From NCBI GenBank assembly GCA_964586145.1, contig CAZPHH010000011.1, positions 10,412 through 74,411 on the forward strand: a stretch of 64,000 bases of DNA. The letters are read 5' to 3'. Positions 1 to 8,764 of the stretch are shown in pieces (the first letter of the stretch is position 1; each line of letters begins with the position of its first letter). This stretch comes from JAFGJQ01 sp964586145. Lineage in GTDB: Bacteria > Planctomycetota > Phycisphaerae > UBA1845. The position numbers and the translations under genes were made by a program. The notes beneath the pieces were generated by a model, which saw only the letters and a program-made list of their open reading frames with translations, was not told where the DNA came from and ran no database searches.

Positions 1-223
1 GCAAAAGGCGTCCGTCCTCCGGGCCCAGGTCGGGCGAGTGCGTCTCGCCCAGGGCCTGCTCCTGTCTCTCGGCAACAACCTGGTAAACCTGCCGATCGGC
101 CTGACGAAGGAACCACTCCTGGCAACCCGCAACAGGAACCGCCAGCACGACCACTGCCCACAGAACGCGGAATCGACACATCGCCCCGCAAAGGTGCGTC
201 ATGGACTTCGCCTTGTCAAGCAT
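1..223 (-). CDS. Partial lipoprotein, possibly a TolC-type outer-membrane efflux component (runs off the window)
   Basis: The open frame starts at an ATG at 223, preceded by a GGGGGG run about 3 bases upstream, and stays open to position 1, so about 74 residues are visible. Further in-frame ATGs lie at 202 and 181. From the ATG at 181 the protein has a basic start (MCRFR), a hydrophobic run and the lipobox VAGC, followed by the polar stretch QEWFLRQADRQVYQVV. A lipidated envelope protein is therefore well supported. The link to the TolC family is inference: planctomycete TolC homologues often begin with a lipobox and a D-R-x-V-Y stretch, and a MacB-type permease is transcribed divergently from 368. 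The C-terminal part needed to prove it is outside the window. Confidence 0.55.
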   Translation of the reverse strand, partial: MLDKAKSMTHLCGAMCRFRVLWAVVVLAVPVAGCQEWFLRQADRQVYQVVAERQEQALGETHSPDLGPEDGRLL

Positions 224-367
224 CGTCCCCCCTGAATCAACGTCATGACCGAATTCCATGACTCCGCCGCCACACTTTCATACAATCCGGGGGCGAGCGG
301 CGTTGCGGCAACGTCCGGCGTTTCTGCTACCATGCCCCGCGGGACCAACCGCTCGAGGGAGCCCGGC

Positions 368-1657
368 GTGAGCCTGTTCAATCTCGAAACCATGCGCATG
401 GGGCTGACGAACCTGCGGCTGCACAAGCTGCGGTCGTTGCTCACCGCCCTGGGAATCATCTTCGGCGTGGCCGCCGTCATCTGCATGTTGTCCGTGACGG
501 AGGGCGCCTCCGCCGACGAAATGCGGATGATCCGGTTCCTCGGTACCGACAACATCATCCTGAACTCCGTCCGGCCGCAGGGGGGAACGGACGCCACCCA
601 GGGTACGACGTCCCTGCTCCAATACGGGATCACCGCCCAGGACCTGCGCTCCATCGAGAGCAGTTTGCCGCATATCCGGCGAATCGTGCCGCTGCGAACC
701 ATCGCCCACAGCGCCCGCCGCGCGGACAAGCGCTTTGAGGGACCCGTCGTGGGCACGACCCCCGAGTTCTTCGACATCGTGCGGATCCGGCCGGCCCGCG
801 GCCGGGTGCTGACTGACGTGGACGAGAGGGAGGCCCGCAGCATCTGCGTTCTGGGCGACGAGGTCCGTCGGGAGCTGTTTGCCTACGAGGACCCCATCGG
901 GCAGATGATCCTGGTTGAGCGGCGGGAGGTGACGGTCGCCTACGAGGTGGTGGGCGTCCTGGAGCCGGCCATCGTCGCCGGCTCGCCCGCCCGCGGCGTG
1001 GAGCAGCGGAACCTCAACCGCGAGATCTACATCCCCCTGAAGGCCGCCGCCAGCCGGTACGGCGACGTCCTGCTGATCCAGCGAAGCGGCGGCCGGGAAA
1101 TGCTGAAGTACGACTACTCCAATCTCTACATCAACGTGGAGGACCTGGAGTACGTCGAGCCGGTCTCGGAAATGGTCAAACGGATCCTCGAACACCACCA
1201 CAAGACCGTGGATTACGAAGTCCATGTGCCCCTGGCCCAGCTCAAGATGGCCGAGCGGAAGAAACGCAACTCGCAGATTCAGCTCGGCCTGATCGCCGGC
1301 ATCTCCCTGCTGGTCGGCGGCATCGGCGTCATGAACATCATGCTGGCCACGGTCACGGAGCGCACCCGCGAGATCGGCATCCGCCGCGCCCTGGGCGCGA
1401 AGAAACGGCACATTGTCGCCCAGTTCCTGATCGAGACCGTCATCCTCTCGACCTCCGGCGGGCTCTTCGGCGTGGGTCTGGGATACGCGGGCTCCAAAAT
1501 CATGACCCACTTCGCCGAGTGGGGCCAGGCCATCGTCCGACCGGAGGCGGTGGCCATCAGTTTCGGCGTGTCCGTGATGATCGGCATCTTCTTCGGCATG
1601 TACCCCGCCGTCCGCGCCGCCGCCCTGGACCCCATCGAGGCCCTGCGGCACGAGTAG
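368..1657 (+). CDS. MacB/FtsX-type ABC transporter permease
   Basis: Inner-membrane permease subunit of a MacB-like ABC system, expected to work with a separate ATPase to move or release substrates across the envelope. From the GTG at 368 it is 429 residues. The first membrane helix (SLLTALGIIFGVAAVICML) is followed by a large periplasmic MacB_PCD-type domain to about residue 310. The FtsX core follows with three helices and the typical cytoplasmic loop TREIGIRRALGAKKRHI. GTG 368 was chosen because GAGGGAG lies 6 bases upstream; the frame is open back to an ATG at 245, but that extension is Ser/Gly/Thr-rich and has no Shine-Dalgarno. The divergent lipoprotein at 223 may be its outer-membrane partner. 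No ATPase gene is adjacent on this side. Substrate unknown. Confidence 0.85.
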   Translation: MSLFNLETMRMGLTNLRLHKLRSLLTALGIIFGVAAVICMLSVTEGASADEMRMIRFLGTDNIILNSVRPQGGTDATQGTTSLLQYGITAQDLRSIESSLPHIRRIVPLRTIAHSARRADKRFEGPVVGTTPEFFDIVRIRPARGRVLTDVDEREARSICVLGDEVRRELFAYEDPIGQMILVERREVTVAYEVVGVLEPAIVAGSPARGVEQRNLNREIYIPLKAAASRYGDVLLIQRSGGREMLKYDYSNLYINVEDLEYVEPVSEMVKRILEHHHKTVDYEVHVPLAQLKMAERKKRNSQIQLGLIAGISLLVGGIGVMNIMLATVTERTREIGIRRALGAKKRHIVAQFLIETVILSTSGGLFGVGLGYAGSKIMTHFAEWGQAIVRPEAVAISFGVSVMIGIFFGMYPAVRAAALDPIEALRHE

Positions 1658-1685
1658 CCCGGCTCGGAAACGGCAGGGCGTAGCC

Positions 1686-1705
1686 CCGGGCGATGGAACG
1701 CCCGG
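1686..1705. terminator. GC-rich hairpin between convergent genes
   Basis: A perfect 7-bp stem (CCGGGCG/CGCCCGG) with a 6-base loop lies in the 76-bp gap between the convergent permease and PfkB-kinase genes. It has no T tract on either strand, so a bidirectional terminator role is only suggested by position. Confidence 0.3.
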
Positions 1706-1733
1706 CGCAGACCCGCGCCGACGACGCGAGCCG

Positions 1734-2639
1734 TCACCCGATCGCCAGCATCCCGGTGAACTCGGCGATGCGCTGCTGCAGCTCGGTCTCCGACAGCGAT
1801 TGCAGCCGCTTCACGGAAAAATCCTCGATGGTGAATGAAGCGGCCACCGTTCCGCGGATCAGCGCGCGACGCAGCGTGACATAGTCAAACCGCCCTTCGG
1901 CCGCGAGGTATCCCAACATGCCGCCGGCGAAGCTGTCGCCCGCGCCGGTGGGGTCCACCACCCGCTCGGCAGGGTAGGCCGGGATGGCCGTCACGCCGTC
2001 CCCCGTCACCAGCAGCGCCCCATGCGCCCCTTTCTTGACCACCACGAAACGCGGCCCCATCGCCAGCACCGCCCGGCCGGCGGAAATGACGTTCGTCTGG
2101 CCGGTAAGCTGGATGGCCTCGCTGTCATTGATGACCACGCCATGCACCGCCGCCAGCGTGCGGGCCAGCGCCTCCCGTTCACTGTTGATCCACAGGTCCA
2201 TCGTGTCGCACACGACCAGTTTTGCCGAGGGCAACTGCTGCCGCATGTTCAATTGCAGGGCCGGATGCGTGTTGGCCAGGAAGACCAGGTCACTGTCCAA
2301 AAACGCGGGGGGAATGGCCGGCGGGCCCTCCGCGATGACGTTCAGGTCCGTCCGCAGCGACTCCCGCTCGTTCATGTCGCCCAGGTACTTGCCCGTCCAG
2401 CGGAAGGTCTTGCTGCCCTCGCGCGTTTCCAGGCCCGCCGGGTCGATCCGCTTGGACGCCAGCACGTCGCAAAACGCCGGCGGGAAATCATCGCCCACCA
2501 CCGCCACCAGCCGCACCGGGGCGAACTTCGCGGCGGCCAGCGAAAAATACACCGCCGAACCGCCCAGCACATCGTCCGCCCGACCCGTCGGCGTAATCAC
2601 CGTATCGATGCCAACCGTTCCCGTCACCAGAAGCGACAT
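1734..2639 (-). CDS. PfkB-family carbohydrate kinase
   Basis: Cytosolic ribokinase-like kinase, 301 residues, the usual size for the family. It has the N-terminal glycine pair region (VLGGSAVYFSLAAAKF) and the C-terminal PfkB signature DPTGAGDSFAGG. The Asp in that signature is the catalytic base and the Gly-Ala-Gly the anion hole. The sugar substrate cannot be read from sequence; ribokinase- and adenosine-kinase-like roles are both possible. A strong AAAGGAGG lies about 10 bases before the ATG and overlaps the last codons of gltX, so it is the last gene of the leftward operon TerB-like, psd, pssA, gltX, kinase and is probably translationally coupled to gltX. Confidence 0.85.
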   Translation of the reverse strand: MSLLVTGTVGIDTVITPTGRADDVLGGSAVYFSLAAAKFAPVRLVAVVGDDFPPAFCDVLASKRIDPAGLETREGSKTFRWTGKYLGDMNERESLRTDLNVIAEGPPAIPPAFLDSDLVFLANTHPALQLNMRQQLPSAKLVVCDTMDLWINSEREALARTLAAVHGVVINDSEAIQLTGQTNVISAGRAVLAMGPRFVVVKKGAHGALLVTGDGVTAIPAYPAERVVDPTGAGDSFAGGMLGYLAAEGRFDYVTLRRALIRGTVAASFTIEDFSVKRLQSLSETELQQRIAEFTGMLAIG

Positions 2640-2645
2640 CTCTTG

Positions 2646-4316
2646 TCACCCTCCTTTGCGTTCCAGACAGCGGCGTACGCGGGCCAGCGTGCGGGCCCGC
2701 CCCGCCAGTTCCAGCGTCTCGAAAATGGCCGGACTGACCGTCCCGCCCATCAGGGCCACCCGCAGAGGCTGCGCCACGTCGCCCAGCTTTGCCCCCTGCT
2801 CTTCGCAGAACCGCGTCACCCGGGCCTCCAGCTCCGCGGCCGACCACGGGTCCGCCGATTCGAGCAGGGGCAGCACGGCCGCCAGCATGGCGTACCCCTT
2901 GCCTTCACCTTTTTCCAGCACCTTTCGGACCGCTCCCGCGTCATACGCCAGCCGATCGTCGGCCACAAACAACGCACCGGCCTTGGACCCCACGTCGCGG
3001 AACGTACGGAATCCGCGGCACAACTCCAGCACACGCCCCGCCGTCGAGTTGTCCAGGTCCGCCATGGCCGACCCGCTGACCTGCGTCCAATCGCGAAACG
3101 CCTCCAGAAGCCGCTCGGCCGGCACCGCCGCCGCCCACTGCGTGTTCAGCGCGAGCAGCTTCTCCCGGTCGAACTTCGCGTTGGACTTGATGATCCGCTC
3201 GACGGAAAACGCGGCCACGGCCTCTTCGCGAGTCATCTGCTCGCGATCGTCACCGGGCGACCAGCCCAGCAGGTTCAAAAAGTTGCTCAGCCCCTCCGGC
3301 AGGTAGCCCGACGCCCGGAAATCGTGCACGTCAATCTCAGGCAGCACCACGCCTGCCGCAACGGCCAGCCGCCGCAGCGCCTCCATCTCCAGCACCTGGA
3401 ATTCCGGCTTGCGGCCGGCCTTCTTGTCACCGAACCAGCGTTCGGCCGTCTCCAGATCCACACCGGCGTGTTCGCCGATGGAGGCCGCCGTCCAGCCGGC
3501 GTTACGCATCTTCAGCGTGACCGCCTCATGCACGGCCGTATGCTTGTCACGCTTGCCCATTTTGCTGCCGGACATGTTGAAGATCAGCGGGAGGTGGGCA
3601 TATTCCGGCGTGCGGAACCCCAGGGCCCGCTGCAGGCCCACGTGCTTGGGCGTGTTGGACAGGTGGTCCTGCCCGCGGCAGACCAGCGTGATACCCATCA
3701 GCTCGTCATCGACGACGCAGGCCAGGTGGTACGTCGGCCAGCCGTCGCTCTTGAGAATGACGAAGTCCTCGAGTTCCTCTTGCGGCACGCGCACTTCGCC
3801 GCGGATGTGATCCTCGACCACGATGTCCCCCGGCGGCATGGCAAACCGCACCACCACCGCCCGCCCCTCCTGCTGCGCGGCCAGGCCCTGGGCGATCGTC
3901 GGCAGCGGGTCCGGCCGGCGATACTTGGCCGGTCCCTGCCCCTTGCGAGCCTCCGCCCGCATGGCCTCCAGCTCCTGGGGCGTCTCCCACGCGTAGTAGG
4001 CTTTCCCTTCTTCCAGAAGCCGTTGCACGTGCCGGCGGTACAGGTCCAGCCGCCGGCTTTGGAAGTACGGCCCGCAGTCGCCGCCGACCTCCGGCCCTTC
4101 GTCCCATTGCAGGCCGAGCCATCGCAAGTCGTCGAGGATCTTCGTCTCCGCGCCCGCCACGTGGCGGGATTGATCCGTATCCTCGATTCGCAGGATGAAC
4201 GTCCCGCCGCACTGCCGGGCCAGCAGCCAGTTGAACAGGGCTGTCCGGGCCCCGCCCACGTGCAGATAGCCGGTCGGCGACGGGGCAAAACGAACGCGAA
4301 GTGCAGACGATGTCAC
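2646..4316 (-). CDS. gltX: Glutamate--tRNA ligase
   Basis: Class I aminoacyl-tRNA synthetase that charges tRNA with glutamate. From the GTG at 4316 it is 556 residues. The HIGH-type signature is in RFAPSPTGYLHVGGARTALF near the N-terminus. The KMSKS-type loop is SGSKMGKRDKH near residue 250, with the second Lys conserved and Gly in place of Ser. The C-terminal anticodon-binding region follows. GTG 4316 was preferred because AGGGGA lies 6 bases upstream and the protein then starts just before the conserved RFAPSPTG. The upstream ATG at 4385 would add 23 unlikely residues. It follows pssA by about 70 bases and precedes the PfkB kinase by 6. Whether it also accepts tRNA-Gln cannot be decided here. 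Confidence 0.93.
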   Translation of the reverse strand: MTSSALRVRFAPSPTGYLHVGGARTALFNWLLARQCGGTFILRIEDTDQSRHVAGAETKILDDLRWLGLQWDEGPEVGGDCGPYFQSRRLDLYRRHVQRLLEEGKAYYAWETPQELEAMRAEARKGQGPAKYRRPDPLPTIAQGLAAQQEGRAVVVRFAMPPGDIVVEDHIRGEVRVPQEELEDFVILKSDGWPTYHLACVVDDELMGITLVCRGQDHLSNTPKHVGLQRALGFRTPEYAHLPLIFNMSGSKMGKRDKHTAVHEAVTLKMRNAGWTAASIGEHAGVDLETAERWFGDKKAGRKPEFQVLEMEALRRLAVAAGVVLPEIDVHDFRASGYLPEGLSNFLNLLGWSPGDDREQMTREEAVAAFSVERIIKSNAKFDREKLLALNTQWAAAVPAERLLEAFRDWTQVSGSAMADLDNSTAGRVLELCRGFRTFRDVGSKAGALFVADDRLAYDAGAVRKVLEKGEGKGYAMLAAVLPLLESADPWSAAELEARVTRFCEEQGAKLGDVAQPLRVALMGGTVSPAIFETLELAGRARTLARVRRCLERKGG

Positions 4317-4385
4317 CACTCTTCCCCTGATTGGTCTCTCGGGTCCATTTCCGTTTGATCCGGCCACCCCCGGGACGCCGGCCAC

Positions 4386-5342
4386 TCACAGAGACGCGGA
4401 GCCCCGCGACTCCTCCCGCGGGCCGGCCGCCGTTTCCGTATGGGTCCGTGTCCCGACCGAACGTCCGCGCAGCCGGGCCAGTCCCGCGCCCAGCGGCCCG
4501 CTGGCCGTGTAGCCGCACACAAACAGCACCAGCACCGGCGCCGGGTGCCACAGAAACACGCCCAGGGCCACGACGATCATGGCGAACTGCTCGAACGGCC
4601 GACGTCCCTTCAGATACCGGTTGGCGATGTGAACGTACGGAACATTGCTCACCATGAGCAGGCTGCAGGCCAGCACGATGTACGGCAGCACATTCGCCAG
4701 CACCGCCGCTCCACCCAGCTTGCTGATCATGAGCAGTTGATGCAGGATCACCAGCGCCGCCACCGTCGCCGCCGCTCCCGGGCTGGGCAGCCCGCGGAAC
4801 GTGTTGTGGCCGGACGGCTCCTCGGCGTGCTCGACGTTGAACCGGGCCAGCCGCAGGGCGGCGCAGCACGTGTAGATCGCGCCGACCACCCAGATCGCGC
4901 GGCCCGGCATCAGCACCAGCTCCGATTCCTTGGGCAGCCGGGTCAACACGGTGATCATCAGCACGGCCGGCGCCACCCCGAAGGTGACCATGTCCGCCAG
5001 CGAGTCCAACTGCCCGCCGAAATTGCTGGTCCGGTGGGCATAGCGGGCCACCCGCCCGTCCATGCCGTCAAAAAACATGCCGACGAAGATCATGAGCCCG
5101 CTGATGGAGACGAACGTCGGAAGGAAATTCTCGACGAGCCCGCTGCCCACCCCGCCGCGGCGCAGAAACGTCGGCCCCGTTCCCGGGTCCAGCACGGCGC
5201 TCATGCAGAAGTGGACGGCGGCCACGCCGCAGATCAGATTTCCCAGCGTCAGCAGGGTCGGCAGCGTCTGAATCGTCCGCAATCGCCGCCGACGCGGCGG
5301 ACGCGGATTATCCGGCTGATTGAGCCTCGCGATGACGGACAC
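4386..5342 (-). CDS. pssA: CDP-diacylglycerol--serine O-phosphatidyltransferase
   Basis: Membrane enzyme that makes phosphatidylserine from CDP-diacylglycerol and serine, the substrate of the adjacent decarboxylase. It carries the CDP-alcohol phosphotransferase signature: DGMDGRVAR, then G, then D-x3-D in GGQLDSLADMVTFG, supplying the metal-binding aspartates. Several hydrophobic helices flank it, and the length of about 318 residues fits. The GTG at 5342 was chosen because GGGGGT lies 5-6 bases upstream; the ATG at 5357 lacks a Shine-Dalgarno. Either start overlaps the 3' end of psd, so the two genes are coupled. A long charged tail after the last helix is not part of the family core. Confidence 0.92.
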   Translation of the reverse strand: MSVIARLNQPDNPRPPRRRRLRTIQTLPTLLTLGNLICGVAAVHFCMSAVLDPGTGPTFLRRGGVGSGLVENFLPTFVSISGLMIFVGMFFDGMDGRVARYAHRTSNFGGQLDSLADMVTFGVAPAVLMITVLTRLPKESELVLMPGRAIWVVGAIYTCCAALRLARFNVEHAEEPSGHNTFRGLPSPGAAATVAALVILHQLLMISKLGGAAVLANVLPYIVLACSLLMVSNVPYVHIANRYLKGRRPFEQFAMIVVALGVFLWHPAPVLVLFVCGYTASGPLGAGLARLRGRSVGTRTHTETAAGPREESRGSASL

Positions 5343-6015
5343 GCGGCACCCCCGCATTCAGGTTGGAACGTTGCACCACAATCACCGTGACCCCCGCCCG
5401 CACCGGCTGGCCCACGTACGCCTTGATATCCGTCTCCGGCCGATCCGGAACGATCAGTTCCGTTCGCGAGCCGAACTTGATCATGCCGAACCGCTCGCCC
5501 TGCATCAGGTCGTCCCCTGCCCGCACGTGGCACACAATCCGACGGGCGATCCGGCCGGCAATCTGCCGCACCACGATCGGCCCCGCCACCGGCGGGTCCG
5601 GATCCAGAACCAGCGTGTTCGACTCGTTCCGGTGCCCCGCATCCTCGTGCCGCGCGTCCAGAAAACACCCCTTCTGGTAGTCTATCGACACCACCCGGCT
5701 CCGACACGGAGCGCGATTGGCATGCACGTCAAAAATGCTCAGGAAAATGCCGATCCGAATGGCCGGACCGCCGACCGGCTCGTAATGCTCCAGCCGCGTG
5801 ATGTCCCGCACGCGCCCGTCCGCCGGAGCGCACAGCTCTCCCCGGGCAAACAGGGCCATCCGCTTCGGATCGCGGAAGAACGCAATGACAAACACCCAGA
5901 GCGCCACGGGCGCCACCGCCACCCAGGGGTAGAGCCACACCGCCAGCGCAGTGAGGCCCCCCAGCACCACCGTGCCGATCGCGATCTCTCGTATGCCCTC
6001 GCGCGCCAACGCCAT
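5308..6015 (-). CDS. psd: Phosphatidylserine decarboxylase (short type)
   Basis: Converts phosphatidylserine to phosphatidylethanolamine at the inner membrane. It is a short-form Psd of about 235 residues with an N-terminal hydrophobic segment (TVVLGGLTALAVWLYPWVAV). Conserved blocks are APADGRV, the histidine/asparagine block FDVHANRAP, and the self-cleavage site KFGSRTEL, where the Ser after FG becomes the pyruvoyl group. The ATG at 6015 is favoured; the frame also opens at a TTG at 6045. Its 3' end overlaps pssA by 35 bases, placing both steps of phosphatidylethanolamine synthesis in one transcript. Confidence 0.92.
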   Translation of the reverse strand: MALAREGIREIAIGTVVLGGLTALAVWLYPWVAVAPVALWVFVIAFFRDPKRMALFARGELCAPADGRVRDITRLEHYEPVGGPAIRIGIFLSIFDVHANRAPCRSRVVSIDYQKGCFLDARHEDAGHRNESNTLVLDPDPPVAGPIVVRQIAGRIARRIVCHVRAGDDLMQGERFGMIKFGSRTELIVPDRPETDIKAYVGQPVRAGVTVIVVQRSNLNAGVPRVRHREAQSAG

Positions 6016-6059
6016 GGTGTGAGGTTCCGCCTCGTTCCGCGCCAACCCGCCGGTTCGGG

Positions 6060-6458
6060 CTACGGCCCGCCCGGGCGCTTTCGTTCCCGGCGCAGCCGCT
6101 CGGCCGTTGCCAATCCCTCTGCAAAGACCTCACCGAACTGCCCGGGGGGAAGCCCGATCTTCAGACTGATATCCACAAGCACCGACCGCTCCTGGTCGGT
6201 GATCTCTCCGTCGATGGCCGCGGTGCCCACCATCAGCCGCATGGCCCGCACCGGGTCCGACAGAATCCGCCGGAACATGGTGCTTTCCACCGTGGCCCCC
6301 CTCTCCGCCTGGCGGATCATCTCGTCCAGCCACGCCCGGTCGATCCCCAGCCGGCCGGCCAACTGCTGGACCACCCCCGCCTCGCTCCGGCGGATCTCCC
6401 CGTCCACCACCGCAACGGCCAAGACCCCCCGGAGGATCTCCATCGTCTCCGCGTCCAT
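6060..6458 (-). CDS. TerB-like small acidic helical protein
   Basis: A 132-residue protein with two similar acidic helical blocks, each with a short D-G-E-I loop (AVVDGEIRRSEA near the start, AAIDGEITDQER in the middle). This repeated pattern is typical of the tellurite-resistance TerB/DjlA-N fold, in which acidic residues can bind metal. No enzyme motif or membrane helix is visible. AGGAG lies 9 bases before the ATG at 6458; a GTG at 6464 is an alternative. It is the first gene of the leftward operon leading into psd and pssA, 44 bases upstream of psd. A link to membrane lipid homeostasis is inferred from position only. Confidence 0.65.
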   Translation of the reverse strand: MDAETMEILRGVLAVAVVDGEIRRSEAGVVQQLAGRLGIDRAWLDEMIRQAERGATVESTMFRRILSDPVRAMRLMVGTAAIDGEITDQERSVLVDISLKIGLPPGQFGEVFAEGLATAERLRRERKRPGGP

Positions 6459-6616
6459 CGCCACCGACTCCTATGGCACGACCGCCTCTGACCCGCGGCG
6501 TATCATAAACCCGGATCAACGCGATTGCCATCCGCATCGGCGGGCCCCTGCTAAGCCCATCTGTTCGAGGAGGACGGGGTTGACGCCGATACGCATGGAC
6601 GGACCACCGCCATTCC

Positions 6617-6646
6617 TTGACGTAATTATCTTTCCTGTCTTATCAT
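6617..6646 (+). promoter_or_regulatory. Sigma70-like promoter for eno
   Basis: TTGACG at 6617-6622 and TATCAT at 6641-6646 are separated by 18 bases, in a locally AT-rich patch of an otherwise GC-rich region. This would start a transcript near 6653, about 90 bases before the enolase ATG. Prediction from consensus only. Confidence 0.4.
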
Positions 6647-6745
6647 GGCCCGTATCTCCGCGGAGGTAAAGTGTTACTGCCCCGCGAACCGACGTTTGAA
6701 AACAGTACGCCGCCCGCCCGCAGGCCGGCCGACGGGAGAAACGCC

Positions 6746-8035
6746 ATGTCCACGACCATCGTTCATGTGGAAGCCTGGGAAATCCTGGATTCACGCGGCA
6801 ACCCCACCCTGGCCGCCATCACCGTACTCGAAGACGGCAGCCACGGCGAAGCGGCCGTTCCCTCCGGGGCTTCCACCGGCGAGCACGAGGCCTGTGAACT
6901 GCGGGACGGCGACGAGTCCCGCTACGGCGGCAAGGGCGCCCTCACCGCGGTGCAGAACGTCAACGGCGAAATCGCCGAGTCCGTCATCGGCCTCGACGCC
7001 CTGGACCAGTACGACCTCGATCACACGATGATCGAGCTGGACGGCACGCCGAACAAGTCACGTCTTGGCGCCAATGCCATGCTGGCCGTCTCGCTCTCGG
7101 CCGCGAAGGCCGCCGCCCAGTCCACCGGCCAGCCGCTGTACCGATACCTCGGCGGCCCCAACGCCCGCGTGCTGCCCGTGCCCATGATGAACATCCTTAA
7201 CGGCGGCAAGCACGCCGAGAGCAACGTCGACTTCCAGGAATTCATGATCCAGCCCTGGGGCGCCGAGAGCTTCGCACAGGCCCTTCGCATGGGAGCGGAG
7301 TGCTTCCACGCCCTCAAGAAGGTGCTCAAGAAGAAGAATTACAGCACCGGGGTCGGCGACGAGGGCGGCTTCGCACCCAATCTGGGCAGCGCCGAAGAGG
7401 CCCTGGACCTGATCGCCACCGCCGTCTCCGGGGCCGGCTACGAGCTTGGCAAGGACATCTTCATCGCTCTCGACCCGGCCACGTCCGAGATGTTCAACAA
7501 GTCCGGCGGCAAGTACGAGTACTTCCGGTCCGCCCCCGGCACGTTTGCGACCGCCGACGAGATGATCGACCGCTGGGGCAAATGGTTCGAGAAGTACCCC
7601 ATCCGCAGCCTGGAGGACGGCCTGGCCGAGGACGACTGGGCCAACTGGAAGAAGCTGACCGACCGCTACGGCGACAAGGTCCAGCTCGTGGGCGACGATC
7701 TGTTCGTCACCAATACCGAGCGCCTCGCCCGCGGCATCCACGAAGGCAGCGCCAACTCGATTCTGATCAAACTGAACCAGATCGGCACCCTGACCGAAAC
7801 GCTGGAGTGCATCGACATGGCCCGCCGCAACGGCTGGACGACCGTCATCAGCCACCGCAGCGGCGAGACGGAAGATACGACCATCGCGGACGTGGCCGTC
7901 GCCACAAACGCCGGCCAGATCAAGACGGGCAGCGCGTGCCGCAGTGACCGCATCGCCAAGTACAACCGCCTGCTGCGGATCGAAGACGAGCTCGGCCAGG
8001 CGGCGGTCTTCGGCGGCGCGCTCTGGAACAAGTAG
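6746..8035 (+). CDS. eno: Enolase
   Basis: Interconverts 2-phosphoglycerate and phosphoenolpyruvate in glycolysis and gluconeogenesis; soluble, Mg-dependent. It is 429 residues, full length. Landmarks include AWEILDSRGNPT at the N-terminus, the substrate loop SGASTGEHEA, VGDEGGFAPN, metal ligands in the LEDGLAEDDW and LVGDDLF regions, ILIKLNQIGTLTET and the C-terminal signature SHRSGETEDTTIADVAV. The ATG at 6746 has GGGAGA 8 bases upstream and starts right at the conserved N-terminus; the frame open upstream (from 6671) is not conserved. The next gene on the same strand is FtsB-like, the same order as eno-ftsB in many bacteria. Confidence 0.97.
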   Translation: MSTTIVHVEAWEILDSRGNPTLAAITVLEDGSHGEAAVPSGASTGEHEACELRDGDESRYGGKGALTAVQNVNGEIAESVIGLDALDQYDLDHTMIELDGTPNKSRLGANAMLAVSLSAAKAAAQSTGQPLYRYLGGPNARVLPVPMMNILNGGKHAESNVDFQEFMIQPWGAESFAQALRMGAECFHALKKVLKKKNYSTGVGDEGGFAPNLGSAEEALDLIATAVSGAGYELGKDIFIALDPATSEMFNKSGGKYEYFRSAPGTFATADEMIDRWGKWFEKYPIRSLEDGLAEDDWANWKKLTDRYGDKVQLVGDDLFVTNTERLARGIHEGSANSILIKLNQIGTLTETLECIDMARRNGWTTVISHRSGETEDTTIADVAVATNAGQIKTGSACRSDRIAKYNRLLRIEDELGQAAVFGGALWNK

Positions 8036-8153
8036 CCGGTTCCCCGGACCGTGCGGCGGAGCCACGCGGGGACTCAGATGGAGTTCCGACACCCCGCGTC
8101 GCACCCGATCAGGCCGTTTGCCGAGGCCGACCTCGGCGAACGGCTGGGACGCC

Positions 8154-8690
8154 ATGACGCAGACGGAGCCGCAACCCGAGATCTCTTCGTCTCCGGCCCG
8201 CGAAGGCCGATGGGTGTTCTGGGCGCTCTTCGCGATGGCCGTGATCGGCTTTGCGCCGTGCGTACTCCTGCCCGCTTGGCGTGACTATCAGAACGCCCGC
8301 CTCGTAGAGCAGTACGAACAGGCCGCCCTGGACCGCATGAACGAATCCCTCGACCGGCAGCGCAGGCTGGCCGAGGCCCTGCGTTCCGATCCCTCGGTCA
8401 TGGCCCGGGCCGCCCAGCGGGAGCTGGAGTACATCCGACCGGGCGAACAGCGTATTACGGTCGTGCCCACCGAGCCGCTGATGGACGCCGAAAGCGACGA
8501 ATCCACCGTGGCCCCTGCGCCGATCGCCCCGCCCGCGCCCGTCCGCTGGCTGGTCCGGAACCTGCCCGCGCTTGACTACGACGCCGTCTTTTGCGACCCT
8601 TCCACCCGGGCGATCGTCATCCTGTTGTGCGGCGGTGTCCTGACGGCGGCCTTCGCCCTGTTTCCCCCGCATCGCCGGGGGTCCGGCTGA
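8154..8690 (+). CDS. FtsB/DivIC-like septum formation initiator protein
   Basis: A 178-residue bitopic protein. A short polar N-terminus is followed by one membrane helix (residues about 21-40, VFWALFAMAVIGFAPCVLLP). A charged coiled-coil stretch follows (about 45-90, with LVEQYEQAALDRMNESLDRQ), ending in RELEYIRPGEQRI. Helix, coiled coil and then a G-E-x-x-I turn match the FtsB/DivIC pattern, in which the protein bridges FtsL and FtsQ at the division site. It lies 118 bases after eno, as ftsB does in many genomes. The C-terminal half (Pro/Ala linker plus a second hydrophobic segment, IVILLCGGVLTAAFALF) is longer than in classical FtsB. The assignment rests on architecture and synteny. Confidence 0.6.
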   Translation: MTQTEPQPEISSSPAREGRWVFWALFAMAVIGFAPCVLLPAWRDYQNARLVEQYEQAALDRMNESLDRQRRLAEALRSDPSVMARAAQRELEYIRPGEQRITVVPTEPLMDAESDESTVAPAPIAPPAPVRWLVRNLPALDYDAVFCDPSTRAIVILLCGGVLTAAFALFPPHRRGSG

Positions 8691-8764
8691 GCCGCCTGCG
8701 GCCTTTCCGCCCGACGGCTCCGGCCCGACTGAACGACCGCCAGGCTCTTTTCCGGAGGCACTCC

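Noticed and set aside
278..1651. 457-residue minus-strand frame opposite the ABC permease
   Set aside because: Composition is His/Gly/Asp/Gln-rich as expected for an antisense shadow of high-GC coding DNA; the plus frame has clear FtsX motifs.
2022..4358. Long plus-strand frame opposite the PfkB kinase and gltX
   Set aside because: His/Arg/Pro/Gln-rich shadow spanning two well-supported genes on the other strand.
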